Shown here: piece after piece, positions 51,222-60,383 of the stretch
Layout of the letters: each line of letters begins with the position of its first letter
Position numbering within the stretch: the first letter of the stretch is position 1
Assembly: GCA_964495075.1 (NCBI GenBank)
Contig: CAZBUJ010000004.1
Span: 62,001-126,000, forward strand
From: JAFGJQ01 sp964495075
GTDB taxonomy: Bacteria; Planctomycetota; Phycisphaerae; UBA1845
Length of the DNA stretch: 64,000 bases
Direction: 5' to 3'
Translations under genes and position numbers: made by a program
The notes under the pieces: generated by a model
What the model was told of the DNA's origin: nothing
Seen by the model: only the letters and a program-made list of their open reading frames with translations
Databases searched by the model: none

Positions 51222-51247
51222 CCCCGCTGTGGTACAACAGCACACAT

Positions 51248-52333
51248 ATGAAGCGTCGAAAGAAACCACCCAAGCCGCCGCCCGCCCTCAGCGTGGACCC
51301 CGCCCCTGACGCCCCCCCGAGGCCGGTGTCCAACCGACCGGGGGCCCGACGCCCCGAATTGTCCCTCGATGACTACGAAGACGGCGTGCGGCGACGCGAT
51401 CGCGCGGTGATGGGCCGGGCCATCACCCTGATCGAGTCGAACAACCCCCGACATACCGAACTCGCCCAACAACTCCTCACCCGGCTGATGCCGAACACCG
51501 GCCACGCGATCCGCGTTGGCATCACCGGCGTGCCGGGCGTCGGTAAGAGCACGTTTATCGAAGCGTTCGGGCGGAACCTGACCGCCGCCGGTCGACATGT
51601 GGCCGTGCTCGCGGTCGATCCATCCAGCGGCATCACCGGCGGCAGTATCCTCGGCGACAAGACGCGCATGCCCCGACTTGCCGCCGACCCCAACGCCTTC
51701 ATCCGGCCGTCGCCCAGCGCCGGCACGCTGGGCGGCGTCGCCGCCAAGACGCGCGAAACAATGCTCCTGTGCGAAGCCGCCGGGTTCGACGTCGTGCTGG
51801 TGGAAACGGTCGGCGTCGGACAATCGGAGGCGGTCGTGTCGGAGATGACCGACTTCTTCCTCGTCCTGATGCTCCCCGGCGCCGGCGATGAGTTGCAGGG
51901 CATCAAACGCGGGCTGCTCGAGTTCGCCGACATGATCGCCGTCAACAAGGCCGACGGCGAAAACGCGGACCGAGCCGACCGCGCGGCACAGGAGTACACC
52001 GCGGCGATGCACTTCATGCGCCCGCGGGAAGGGGGATGGAAGCCCCCGGTCCTCACCTGCAGCGCTTTGAGCAACACCGGCCTGGATGCCATCTGGGATA
52101 CGATCGTCGAGCACCAGGAACAGGCGTCGGCTTCCGGCCGGCTGATCGCACGGCGACAGGACCAGGTGCTGCGATGGATGTGGTCCATGATCGATGACCA
52201 CCTCCGTACCGCGCTACGCGAGCACGCGGCCGTTCGCGCCGCGCTCTCGGACGTCGAAGAGAACGTCCGCAGCGGCCGGACCCCGCCCACCGTCGCCGCC
52301 CGCAGGATCCTCGGAGCATTCGGCCTCGAGTAG
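51248..52333 (+). CDS. meaB: MeaB/ArgK-type G-protein chaperone of methylmalonyl-CoA mutase
   Basis: 361 residues from the ATG at 51248. A basic, Pro-rich N-terminus of ~30 residues precedes the P-loop GTPase of the SIMIBI class: RVGITGVPGVGKSTF (Walker A), LAVDPSSGITGGSILGDKTRM (the MeaB signature), VVLVETVGVGQSE (Walker B/switch region) and AVNKADG (the NKxD base motif). The family protects and reactivates methylmalonyl-CoA mutase by gating cofactor exchange. It lies 84 bases after mutB. No ribosome-binding site precedes the ATG, and a TACAAC at 51233-51238 could drive a near-leaderless mRNA; read-through from mutB is also likely. Confidence 0.95.
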   Translation: MKRRKKPPKPPPALSVDPAPDAPPRPVSNRPGARRPELSLDDYEDGVRRRDRAVMGRAITLIESNNPRHTELAQQLLTRLMPNTGHAIRVGITGVPGVGKSTFIEAFGRNLTAAGRHVAVLAVDPSSGITGGSILGDKTRMPRLAADPNAFIRPSPSAGTLGGVAAKTRETMLLCEAAGFDVVLVETVGVGQSEAVVSEMTDFFLVLMLPGAGDELQGIKRGLLEFADMIAVNKADGENADRADRAAQEYTAAMHFMRPREGGWKPPVLTCSALSNTGLDAIWDTIVEHQEQASASGRLIARRQDQVLRWMWSMIDDHLRTALREHAAVRAALSDVEENVRSGRTPPTVAARRILGAFGLE

Positions 52334-52436
52334 CCGCCGCCAATCACCCCGCCCCCCTGATGCCCCGTTCACCACATTCGCCATTTGCCCTTCGCCATTC
52401 CCGCCTCGCCCTGTTCGCGAATCCACGCCGCGCCTC

Positions 52437-52442
52437 TATAAT
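52437..52442 (+). promoter_or_regulatory. Candidate -10 box of the sensor kinase gene
   Basis: Perfect TATAAT at 52437-52442, 45 bases before the ATG at 52487. The -35 region falls in a degenerate TTCGCCATT-like repeat (52379-52424) and matches the consensus poorly. Confidence 0.4.
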
Positions 52443-52486
52443 AACCCGGCTGTCCAATCCTGGCCGCACGCCGGGCTGGGAGCGGG

Positions 52487-55400
52487 ATGCCAACCAGATC
52501 AGATGCAGCCAGGTCGAAGCCCGTGGGTAGGCCCCATCGACATCCGAACGATTCAAGACTCGAAGCGCCGCGTTTCGTCTCCCAAGCCGTGCTCGCCCTC
52601 TGGCTCGCGTGCGCCGTGCCCCTCACCGTGTCGGTCAAGCCGGCCCACGGCAGTACGTATCCGATCACTCGATTCGACAATCTGCAGGGCCTCATCGTCG
52701 ACGAAGTGTTCCAGGACTCACGCGGGTATATCTGGCTCGCGACCCTGAGCGGGATCTGGCGAGGCCAACGCGACGGATTCCAGCCGATCTCCAGCCCGAC
52801 CGCCGCTGATCCGCACATTCCTGTGCCCACCCGATGGGGCCACAACGCCCGCGGCTTCCTGGAAGACGACGACGGCACGCTCTGGATCGCGACCGACCGG
52901 GGCCTGCTGGCCATCGACATGATCTCGCTGGCACCTCGCCCCGTTCCGCAACCTCTGGACTCCAGAAACGTCCGCTGCCTGCACCGCGATGGCACCGGGC
53001 GAATGTGGGCAGGTACCACGCAAGGGTTGTTCTACTGGCAGCCGGCGGCGTCGGCGGCCGCCCAGGAAGTCGAGTCGACCCGGCGGTACATAATCTTCAG
53101 CATCGCCCAGGGCGACGGCGATACTCTCTGGCTCGGCGCCAATGAGGCGGTTCTTCACGTCGTGGACGGCCACGTCGAGCGCCTTCTCGAAGACAAGGTA
53201 GGCGATGGCCCGGTCTGTGTGTTCCGCGCCTCCGACGGCGCGTTGTGGGTTGGCCTGCGACGGCCCGGCGGCTTGTTCCAGTTGCGTGACGAGCGGTGGA
53301 TACAGTACAAACCGGCGGACGGCCTGCATGACGACGACGTCAACACCATCGCCGAGGCACCGACCGGCGACATGTGGTTCGGCACCGAAAACGGTGCATA
53401 TCGCTACGCCGAGGGTCGTTTCGTGCCGATCGGGCGCCACGAAGGCCTCGAGAATACCGACATCCACAGCGTGCTTATCGACGAGGAGCACCAGGTCTGG
53501 TTCGGCACCTTCGGTAGCGGTGCCTGCCACCTGCGATCCCCCTACGTCCGCATCTACGGCTCCAACGAAGGTCTCGTGCACCCGATGGTGACGGCCCTCG
53601 GCGATGACGGCGCGGGCCACCTGATCGTCGGCACCATCGATGGGGCCGGCGTCTTCGATCCGGATCGCGATCGTATCGTCGCTACCGAACCTAACGATCA
53701 ACTCCGGGCCGTCTGCCTGTGCGAACCGCACGACGTCTGGCTCGCCGGCCAGCGCGTCGTGTGGCGGATGGGCGACCCGCGGAGCCGGATCCCTATGCCG
53801 GCCGAGGTCACGTGCCTCGGCCATAATACGGCCGGACAGTTGCTCGCCGGGACGGTCGACGGTCTCTACGCCGTCGACGGAGCAGGCCCCAGACGCGTCG
53901 ACCTGCCGACCCGGAAAAAGCACATGTGGATTACATCGATCCTGGCCACGCCCGACGGATGGCTGTACGTGACAAGCAAGGACGGGATCGTCCGCCGGTC
54001 CGCCGGCGAATGGGACTGGGCGCTGCGGGACGTCTCCGTCTTCGGGCTCGATCAGGCACCAGACGGCACGATATGGGTCGGGACAGACGCCACGCTACAA
54101 GCCTATCCGCCCGATTTCGCGCCGCCCACGCCCATCCACACGCTCGCGACCGGCCAGGTCGATCGCGTCCTCTGTCAAGACGGCACCGTGTGGGGCGGCA
54201 CCGGCCAGGGACTCCTGCGGGTGCGCGACGGCCGACCCATCTGGTTCACCAGAGTGGACGGCCTGCCCAGTGACGACGTGCGATGCCTGGGACGAGGGAA
54301 GGGCGGTGAACTATATGTCGGGACCACGCACGGTCTGGCCCGCCTCGACACCGATCGCCTCGCTCCATGCCTGGCCCCGCCGCGGGTGGGACTGGAGTAT
54401 TGGTACGCGGGCGAGACGAGCGGTCCGTCCAGGGACGGCGTGCTGCGCATTCCCTACGTGAATCAGGACCTGCTGCTGCGGGCCTTCTGCCTGGGCTGGC
54501 GCAGCGCGGTGGGGGTGCAGTTCCAGTTCCGACTGGACGGCCGCAACACCCAGTGGTCCGAGCCTACTGGCAACAACTTCCGACGGTTCAGCCAACTTGC
54601 CCCGGGCACGTACACGGTGCGGGCGAAGGCGGTCAATGCCAACGGTGTGGAAAGCCGTACCGCGGCGGCCCTCACGTTCCACGTCGTGCCGCCGTTCTGG
54701 CGAGAGCCGTGGTTCGTGGCACTCGCCTCCGCCTTGCTCGTCGTGATCGCGTGGATGATCGTCACCCTGCACAGGCGGCGACAACAACTCCATGCTGAAC
54801 AGCGGCGCGGCGAAGCCCTCATCCGCGAGAGCGAGGCACGATACCGGCTGCTCGCGGAGCACGCGTCCGACGTCATCTCACGCCACGACCTGAACGGTAC
54901 TTACCGCTACGCCTCGCCCGCCTGCCGCGGTCTCTTCGGCTGCCAGCCGGACCATCTGGTGGGACAAGCACTCTGGGACCCGGTGATACCGGAGGATCAG
55001 GACGCGGTGCGTGAGCGGTACCATGCCACCAAGGACATCGACGCCAGCACGCCGTTTGTGTACCGCGTCCGCCGGGCGGATGGCGCCGTTCGTTGGGTCG
55101 AGTCCAAGTCGCAGTTGGTCTGCGACCCGTTGTCGGGCGGGCCGGCCGAACGGGTGGTCGTGACCCGCGATGTCACCGCACGGCACGTCGCCGAGGACGC
55201 TCTTCGCAGGAGCGAGGACCGGCTCCGCCGCGCCATCGACAATGCGCCGGTCATGGTCAACGCGTTTGATGACGACCGGACGCTCGTGTTCTGGAACCGC
55301 GAATGCGAACGGGTCACCGGCTACGCGGCCGACGAGGTCGTGGGCAACCCGAAAGCCCTCGAGCTGCTCTACCCCGACAAGGCGTATCGCGATCGCATGA

Positions 55401-56302
55401 TCGCCGAGTGGCGGCGGCGCGGGGACGACTTCCGTGACTGGGAATGGCACGTGACCTGCAAAGACGGGACCGAGAAGATCGTGGCTTGGACGCACCAGGC
55501 CACTCGGTTTCCCATCCCGGGCTGGGCCCACTGGGGCGTCGGCCTCGATGTCACCGACCAGAAACGCGCCCAGGAACTCGTACGCCTGCGCCAGGCGGAG
55601 CTCGCCCACGTGTCACGGCTGAGCACCATGGGCGAGATCGCCACCGAACTCGCCCACGAACTCAACCAGCCACTGGCCGCCGTGGCCAACTACGCCACCG
55701 GGTGCGTCCGCCGCATCGAGGCCGGCACGCACATCGACATCCTCCTCAACCCGCTCGGACAGATCGTGTCGCAGGCGAACCGGGCCGCCGATGTCATCCG
55801 CCGGGTCCGCGAGTTCGCCCGCAAGCGCGATCCGCAGGTCAGCAGAATCAACATCAACGAACTGGCCGCCGAATCCGTCGACTTCGTCGATTACGCGGCC
55901 AAGATGCACGGCGTGTCCATCCGGCTCATCCAGGAACCGCAATTGCCCCCGGTCGAAGTGGACGCCATCCAGATCCAACAGGTCCTGCTGAACCTGCTCT
56001 TCAACGCCATTGACGCCATGAAGGAACGGGCGGACGCCCCACGGGAACTGCACGTCGTACTCGCCCAGCACGACACGCGGTGGGCGAGAGTGACCGTCAA
56101 GGACACCGGGCCCGGCCTGTCGCCCGCCGTCCGCGAACGCATGTTCGATCCCTACTTCACCACCAAATCGGACGGCACCGGACTCGGACTGGCCATCAGC
56201 AATACCATCATCCAGGCACACCGCGGGCACCTCTGGGCAGACCCGTGCGATGGGGAGGGCGCCGTCCTGCACTTCACACTTCCCATTCAGGAGGTGGAAT
56301 GA
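52487..56302 (+). CDS. Two-component sensor histidine kinase with periplasmic Reg_prop propeller and two PAS domains
   Basis: 1271 residues; GGGAG precedes the ATG. An N-terminal signal/anchor (~30-50) leads to at least eight Reg_prop-type blades (~58-640; for example DSRGYIWLATLSGIWRG, DDGTLWIATDRGLLAID, PTGDMWFGTENGAYRYAEG). A Y_Y_Y sandwich (~665-735, ending in YTVRAKAVNANGVES) and one membrane helix (742-761) follow. The cytoplasmic part has two PAS domains (~780-905 and ~905-1030), a phospho-acceptor helix with TELAHELNQPLAAVANYA (His1057) and an HATPase domain (QVLLNLLFNAIDAM, KDTGPGL, DGTGLGLAISNTII). It lacks a receiver. The propeller type is known from carbohydrate-responsive sensors of Bacteroidetes. 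The convergent FixJ-like regulator at 56337 is the likely partner. Confidence 0.9.
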   Translation: MPTRSDAARSKPVGRPHRHPNDSRLEAPRFVSQAVLALWLACAVPLTVSVKPAHGSTYPITRFDNLQGLIVDEVFQDSRGYIWLATLSGIWRGQRDGFQPISSPTAADPHIPVPTRWGHNARGFLEDDDGTLWIATDRGLLAIDMISLAPRPVPQPLDSRNVRCLHRDGTGRMWAGTTQGLFYWQPAASAAAQEVESTRRYIIFSIAQGDGDTLWLGANEAVLHVVDGHVERLLEDKVGDGPVCVFRASDGALWVGLRRPGGLFQLRDERWIQYKPADGLHDDDVNTIAEAPTGDMWFGTENGAYRYAEGRFVPIGRHEGLENTDIHSVLIDEEHQVWFGTFGSGACHLRSPYVRIYGSNEGLVHPMVTALGDDGAGHLIVGTIDGAGVFDPDRDRIVATEPNDQLRAVCLCEPHDVWLAGQRVVWRMGDPRSRIPMPAEVTCLGHNTAGQLLAGTVDGLYAVDGAGPRRVDLPTRKKHMWITSILATPDGWLYVTSKDGIVRRSAGEWDWALRDVSVFGLDQAPDGTIWVGTDATLQAYPPDFAPPTPIHTLATGQVDRVLCQDGTVWGGTGQGLLRVRDGRPIWFTRVDGLPSDDVRCLGRGKGGELYVGTTHGLARLDTDRLAPCLAPPRVGLEYWYAGETSGPSRDGVLRIPYVNQDLLLRAFCLGWRSAVGVQFQFRLDGRNTQWSEPTGNNFRRFSQLAPGTYTVRAKAVNANGVESRTAAALTFHVVPPFWREPWFVALASALLVVIAWMIVTLHRRRQQLHAEQRRGEALIRESEARYRLLAEHASDVISRHDLNGTYRYASPACRGLFGCQPDHLVGQALWDPVIPEDQDAVRERYHATKDIDASTPFVYRVRRADGAVRWVESKSQLVCDPLSGGPAERVVVTRDVTARHVAEDALRRSEDRLRRAIDNAPVMVNAFDDDRTLVFWNRECERVTGYAADEVVGNPKALELLYPDKAYRDRMIAEWRRRGDDFRDWEWHVTCKDGTEKIVAWTHQATRFPIPGWAHWGVGLDVTDQKRAQELVRLRQAELAHVSRLSTMGEIATELAHELNQPLAAVANYATGCVRRIEAGTHIDILLNPLGQIVSQANRAADVIRRVREFARKRDPQVSRININELAAESVDFVDYAAKMHGVSIRLIQEPQLPPVEVDAIQIQQVLLNLLFNAIDAMKERADAPRELHVVLAQHDTRWARVTVKDTGPGLSPAVRERMFDPYFTTKSDGTGLGLAISNTIIQAHRGHLWADPCDGEGAVLHFTLPIQEVE

Positions 56303-56336
56303 GCACGCATGCGCCGCCGCCGGCCACCGCTGGCAT

Positions 56337-57191
56337 TCAAGGCGGGTCGATCGGACTCAGGTCTGAGTCGGGCAGCGGACGGTCCGGGCCGCCGGCCAGC
56401 ACGATGGCCATCCGCACCAGGGCCACGATGTTCGGGGCTCGCATCTTGCTGACCACCTGGGCACGATGGGCCTCCACCGTCTTGGGACTCACTTTGAGGC
56501 GGTCGGCGATCGCTCTGTTGGACAGGCCCGCGACGACCAGAGCCATGGTCTGACGCTCGCGGCGAGTGAGTTGATCATACCGACTGCGAATCTCGTCCCG
56601 CGAAGCCTGCTCGTGGCGACGCTGCCGGTCCAGGGCTATCGCCTGGTTTATACGGTCGAGCAGCACCCCCTCCTGGAAAGGCTTCTCCAAAAAGTCGATC
56701 GCACCGATCTTCATCGCCTGCACCGCGACCGACACGTCGGCGTGACCGGAGATCACGATCACCGGGATTTGTGCCCCCAACGCCAGTAGTCGACGATAGA
56801 GATCCAGTCCGTCGATGTCGGGCATCCGCATGTCCAGTATCAGACAGCCCGGCCGATCCGGCCGGTACCGTTTGAGAAAGTCCGTCGACGACGAGTAGCA
56901 CTCGACATGCAAATCGGCCGACGCAATCAGCCATGCCAAGGACTGGCACACTGCTTTGTCATCGTCGACGACATACACAGTGGGCTCCGGCGGCACCGCC
57001 GCCTGGTCGCCTTGCTCAACAGGCGGTTGGCCCGGATGTTGCGTTTGCAATTGTCCCTCAGTGGCAAGAGCCGTCGTCGCCGTGCATGCGGGGCGGGTTC
57101 GTGCCGGCGCCCTGGCCGGAAATGTGCCTGGGCCGCCGCGTCCCCCGGCGGCCTCGGTGGTTGTGCCCAGTGACCCCCTCCGCCCCGACAT
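56337..57191 (-). CDS. FixJ/NarL-type response regulator with LuxR HTH
   Basis: 284 residues from the outermost ATG (57191), but the first ~47 residues are Gly/Ala/Arg-rich and unlike a protein; a TTG at 57050 with GAGGG upstream would give 237 residues and may be the real start. The receiver (VYVVDDDKAV, ILDMRMPDIDG with the phospho-acceptor Asp, VIVISGHADV, EKPF) is followed by a helical linker and a LuxR-type HTH (LTRRERQTMALVVAGLSNRAIADRLKVSPKTVEAHRAQVVSKM). This FixJ-like layout pairs with HELNQP-type kinases such as the one it faces tail to tail (34 bases apart). It would activate target genes on phosphorylation; no binding site can be named. Confidence 0.85.
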   Translation of the reverse strand: MSGRRGSLGTTTEAAGGRGGPGTFPARAPARTRPACTATTALATEGQLQTQHPGQPPVEQGDQAAVPPEPTVYVVDDDKAVCQSLAWLIASADLHVECYSSSTDFLKRYRPDRPGCLILDMRMPDIDGLDLYRRLLALGAQIPVIVISGHADVSVAVQAMKIGAIDFLEKPFQEGVLLDRINQAIALDRQRRHEQASRDEIRSRYDQLTRRERQTMALVVAGLSNRAIADRLKVSPKTVEAHRAQVVSKMRAPNIVALVRMAIVLAGGPDRPLPDSDLSPIDPP

Positions 57192-57518
57192 GCGATTCAC
57201 ACCGCACACAACCACGGTAGCACCATTCTGCTGCGGATGCGGAAATATTTGAACGCTCTAATCGCCGCCCCGCGCCAGGGGCGGCCACGGCGGCCCCGTC
57301 ACACTGCACCGGCCCCCGTTATCCTCATTCGACAAATCCGCCCCCGACCGGGGAATCGCGAATGGCCAATCGCCTGTTGCGGATGGGAACGCAGGCCGGG
57401 CACAGCCGCGTAGCCCCCAGTCAACGGCCCGCCGGCGATGCCGCCGCCGTGATCAGTGATTGGCAATGCCTGATTCGTCCTGCCCGCCCGCGGACCCCGC
57501 CCTTCTTCCCGCCAGTCG
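57192..57518. other. 327-base intergenic region carrying repeat copy 3
   Basis: It lies between the response regulator and the MBL gene (both minus strand). The second half is occupied by the palindromic element 57353-57476 and a TCGCTA-type tail that runs into the MBL stop codon. The first half, which should contain the regulator's promoter, shows no clear -10/-35 pair. Confidence 0.5.
57353..57476. repeat. Palindromic intergenic repeat, copy 3
   Basis: Arms 57353-57374 and 57455-57476 are inverted repeats (16 of 22 positions). From 57361 the left arm and its continuation match copy 1 (from 2601) at 20 of 25 positions, with the core AATGRCCAATYGCC and a following CGGATG. No reading frame; the GC-rich centre differs from the other copies. 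Confidence 0.6.
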
Positions 57519-57537
57519 CTAGTCGCTACTCAACACG
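57508..57537. repeat. GCCAGTCGCTAGTCGCTACTC repeat overlapping the MBL gene end
   Basis: TCGCTAGTCGCTACTCAAC contains two TCGCTA units. The stop codon (57519-57521, minus strand) and last codons of the MBL gene (SSD) are read from it. The string is nearly the same as that next to nagB at 3970-3984. Confidence 0.55.
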
Positions 57538-58403
57538 TACCGCCGCCAGGGCGCGGCGAAGCCGGCAAACTCGGTGGCGACGAAGTCGAATTCGCCCGAG
57601 TCCCAGTTGTCGCCGTAGTGGTAGAGGTGCATCTTGCGCTTCAACGCGGGCTCCAGGCCGCGCAGTTCGCTCAGGAGCGTGTGAACCGGATCGACTTGAT
57701 CGAAAAGCTGCACGTCGTGAAAGCACATGTCCACTTCCTGGAGGATAGCCTCCAGCGCCGGCCTCACGAACCGCGTGTCCCCCGAATAGTAAGCCCGCGG
57801 CCCCGCCCCCGCCGACGACAGCATCAAGCCGAAGGCCGGGCAGTCCGGGCCGTCCGCACTCGACACGTGCGGTGTCGGAACCGCCTCGCAGGTGTAGCGG
57901 TCGCCCAGGGCGAATCGTCGCGCCCCGGGCCCCGATTCGGGCAGGGGGTGCGGCTCGAAGAAGTCCGCCAGTTCGGCCCGCCGCCCGTGTACCACGCGCA
58001 ACCCGCCGCTCAGTGAACATGACCACAATGGGTCGAGAATGGCCCGGCTGCTGATCAGCCTCGGTTTGTGGGCCGGCGCCGACCGGGCCGCCCCCAGCAC
58101 GTACGCGTTCATCAGGGCCATCTCCTCGAGGCCCCCGAAGTGGTCCGCATGCTGGTGCGTGATGAAGATCTGGCCGATCTTGCGGTAGTCGACCACGCCG
58201 TCCGTATCCAGGTACTCGAAGCCGGGCACGGCCCGGAGCTTGTCCATCGCGATCGGGCCGGTGGTGCCAAAGTCGATGAGCAACGTGTTGTCCGGCGCCT
58301 TCTGCTGCTGCGGATCCGAGGTCCAGGCCTCCACCAGCGCGTTCGACTGGAGGTTGCGTTTCGCGAATGCATTGCCGACGCCGAGAAAGGTCAGTGTCAA
58401 CAT
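57519..58403 (-). CDS. Metallo-beta-lactamase-fold hydrolase, RNase Z-like
   Basis: 294 residues from the ATG at 58403 (GAGGTGG upstream). The MBL zinc-binding signature ITHQHADHFGG (HxHxDH) is at about residue 85, with the opening LTFLGVGNAFAKRNLQSNALVE and LLIDFGTTGP typical of the RNase Z/phosphodiesterase branch. Later metal ligands are expected at the His of TPHVSS, the Asp of YYSGDTRF and the His of HLYHYGD. Cytoplasmic, no signal peptide. It may be a phosphodiesterase or an RNase Z homologue; the Gly-rich exosite arm of true RNase Z is not evident, so I do not call it tRNA 3'-processing. Confidence 0.82.
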   Translation of the reverse strand: MLTLTFLGVGNAFAKRNLQSNALVEAWTSDPQQQKAPDNTLLIDFGTTGPIAMDKLRAVPGFEYLDTDGVVDYRKIGQIFITHQHADHFGGLEEMALMNAYVLGAARSAPAHKPRLISSRAILDPLWSCSLSGGLRVVHGRRAELADFFEPHPLPESGPGARRFALGDRYTCEAVPTPHVSSADGPDCPAFGLMLSSAGAGPRAYYSGDTRFVRPALEAILQEVDMCFHDVQLFDQVDPVHTLLSELRGLEPALKRKMHLYHYGDNWDSGEFDFVATEFAGFAAPWRRYVLSSD

Positions 58404-58491
58404 CTGTGCCACCTCGTGCCGGTGCGGCGCTCAGCGACGCACGCGGACTGAGTATACCCGGCGCCGGCGACGCTCGCGACTGAATAACGAA

Positions 58492-58523
58492 ATCGGCCGG
58501 CGAACGAGCATCCGCCGGCCGAT
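58492..58523 (-). terminator. Terminator of the second PEP-CTERM gene
   Basis: Perfect 11-base stem (58492-58502 with 58513-58523) and 10-base loop, followed on the minus strand by TTCGTTATT. It lies 42 bases past the stop codon of the PEP-CTERM gene. The T run is imperfect. Confidence 0.7.
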
Positions 58524-58565
58524 TGACTGGATCATATCCTCGTGTTGTACGCGTCGACGTGCGAC

Positions 58566-59903
58566 TTACCGTCGGCGCCGCAGGACGATCGCGACGCCAC
58601 CGACCATCAGCATCAACGAGGTCGGCTCGGGAATCCGGATCAGGAACGACCCGTCAAGGCCGCCTTCCAGAACACCGCGGAAGATGAGCCACTCGCCGCT
58701 GTCGCTCATGGCATAGCCCTCGGTAATGCCACGGATCGTTTGGACGATCAGGTCCTCACCGTCTACGTTGACTGTCGTGACGCCTTGCTGCACGAGCAAC
58801 TCGTCGTTGAAGAACAGCCCCTTGGTGGTGGCGGAGTCGCCCGACCAATCGCCGAACCACAGCACGTTGCCGTTGTCGTCGATCAGCACCGGACCGCTGC
58901 CGAAGCCGGTGATCGTCTCCGGGCTGATGACGTCCAGCGTGTCGCCTTCCTGCACGAACTTCTCGCCGTTCTTTTCGATCAGCAGATTGCTCGCCGAATC
59001 GCCGTCCAGCGACGCCGAAAGAACCCAGTCGCCGTTGTTGTTCAGGTCCAGTTCGACGCCGCTCAGCGACGACCAGTTCCGGCCTTCGACCGGCGACGGC
59101 GACCCTTCTTGTGCGATCAGCGTGCCGCCGATCCACACCGTACCGTCGGTGGCGGTATCCCCGTCCAGGTCGGCGAAGTACATCGCCGTGCCGCTGTTGT
59201 TGAACGCCGTTATGTGCGGCCCCGTTCCGAGGTCCGTGACGAACCGGCCCGGAAGAAGCTCGTCCGCCTCCTGGACGAGAACCGTCTCGGTGAACGCCCC
59301 CGTCGGGTTGTCAACGAGCACCAGTGCCCGATCCACCGTCGTGCCGACGCCCGGGATGTCGACCGAGGCCGTGATGAGGATCTGGTTCGAATCGTTGATG
59401 TACGTCTCGAAGAAGCCCAGGTAGGGCGTGTCGGCCGGGAACTGCGGCGCCGTCGACATGCTGCCTTCCTGAATCAGCAACGCCTTGTTGAAGTAGATCC
59501 CGGAGTCGTCACCTGTGCCCGATGTGCCGTCCAGGAAGAAGTTAAAGCTGGCCTCCCCGAGGTTGTTCAACGGCATCGAGTCAAAACTGTCGAGCGTCGC
59601 GCCCGGGGGGGCGGCGAGCGGTTCACCCTCAACGGCCCACGACACGAACGGGCTCAGCTGTACGCCGCGAAGCAGGGCACCGTCAAAATCCCCGTCCGCG
59701 AAATCGGTGTCCACTTCACTGAACCAGTCACCGTTGTTGTTGATCGATACGTGGTCGACACGAGTCACCAGGCCCGTTCCGTCCAACAACGTCACCTCGT
59801 CACCTTCCAGCACGACAACTTCAGCCGTGTACTGGGCGGCGGCCGGGCCCGCCGCGGCGAGCAGCAAGGCACCCATCCCCAGTACCCCAATTGTTATTCG
59901 CAT
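58566..59903 (-). CDS. PEP-CTERM protein with repeated NNxGDW / LDGD modules
   Basis: 445 residues from the ATG at 59903 (AGGAGG about eight bases upstream). A signal peptide (MRITIGVLGMGALLLAAAGPAAAQ) is followed by a beta-rich body with at least five degenerate repeats of ~65-80 residues. Recognisable cores are INNNGDWFSEVDTDFADGDFDGAL, INDSNQILITASVD, FNNSGTAMYFADLDGDTATDG, LNNNGDWVLSASLDGDSASN and IDDNGNVLWFGDWSGDSATTKG, each preceded by a VLVQEGD-like strand. This suggests a beta-propeller. The C-terminus has the PEP-CTERM signal IPEPTSLMLMVGGVAIVLRRRR for exosortase processing. Function unknown; probably a surface or matrix protein. It is the only feature here, besides the protein at 10976, with this sorting signal. 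Confidence 0.87.
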   Translation of the reverse strand: MRITIGVLGMGALLLAAAGPAAAQYTAEVVVLEGDEVTLLDGTGLVTRVDHVSINNNGDWFSEVDTDFADGDFDGALLRGVQLSPFVSWAVEGEPLAAPPGATLDSFDSMPLNNLGEASFNFFLDGTSGTGDDSGIYFNKALLIQEGSMSTAPQFPADTPYLGFFETYINDSNQILITASVDIPGVGTTVDRALVLVDNPTGAFTETVLVQEADELLPGRFVTDLGTGPHITAFNNSGTAMYFADLDGDTATDGTVWIGGTLIAQEGSPSPVEGRNWSSLSGVELDLNNNGDWVLSASLDGDSASNLLIEKNGEKFVQEGDTLDVISPETITGFGSGPVLIDDNGNVLWFGDWSGDSATTKGLFFNDELLVQQGVTTVNVDGEDLIVQTIRGITEGYAMSDSGEWLIFRGVLEGGLDGSFLIRIPEPTSLMLMVGGVAIVLRRRR

Positions 59904-60383
59904 CTTCGAATCCTCCTGTCCTTTCGATTGCGGCGGTAGCCTCCAAACCCGTCCTGGCGCCGCCCGAGAGTCCCGCGGGCAGCGGATAAAATCTCCACCG
60001 ACCACCGAGCCGGCGGCCACACGACGGCCATACTGTTCCCCGCGCACACGCACACACCGTGCGTCTGCCCGCCGCGCGCGCCGACCGGCCGATGCACCAC
60101 ACCAGCCTGACCCTTACTCTCTCTTTCCCGTTTCGTTGAAGCGGAGGTCGCCTCGCCGAAGTGCGCGTTGCCTCCCCCCAAACGCCCAAAGCATGAGTAT
60201 ACCCGCCACCCGGGCCGGATTCCACAGGCGGGCACGGCGCCCGGGCCGGGTTCAGCGCCACTGTGCGTGCGTCAACGCCCGGCGACAGCGCGGGCGCCGA
60301 CACAACCCCTTCGCACCCATCGGGTTACAACGCTGAACCGGCCGACGAGGGTCGGCCCCGAGTCCGCCAGCCGTCGTGACCTT
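59904..60383. other. 480-base intergenic region
   Basis: It lies between the PEP-CTERM gene and the hbd gene on the same strand. On the minus strand a GGGTATACTCA string (TATACT at 60196-60201) is promoter-like, and the identical 11-mer recurs 50 bases upstream of the MBL gene (TATACT at 58451-58456); both lack a good -35. Nothing else can be supported; the open frames here have no protein-like sequence. Confidence 0.45.

Noticed and set aside
57508..57537. CRISPR-like array from the TCGCTA repeats
   Set aside because: The units are short, irregular, adjacent without spacers, and dispersed at several gene ends; no cas genes are present.
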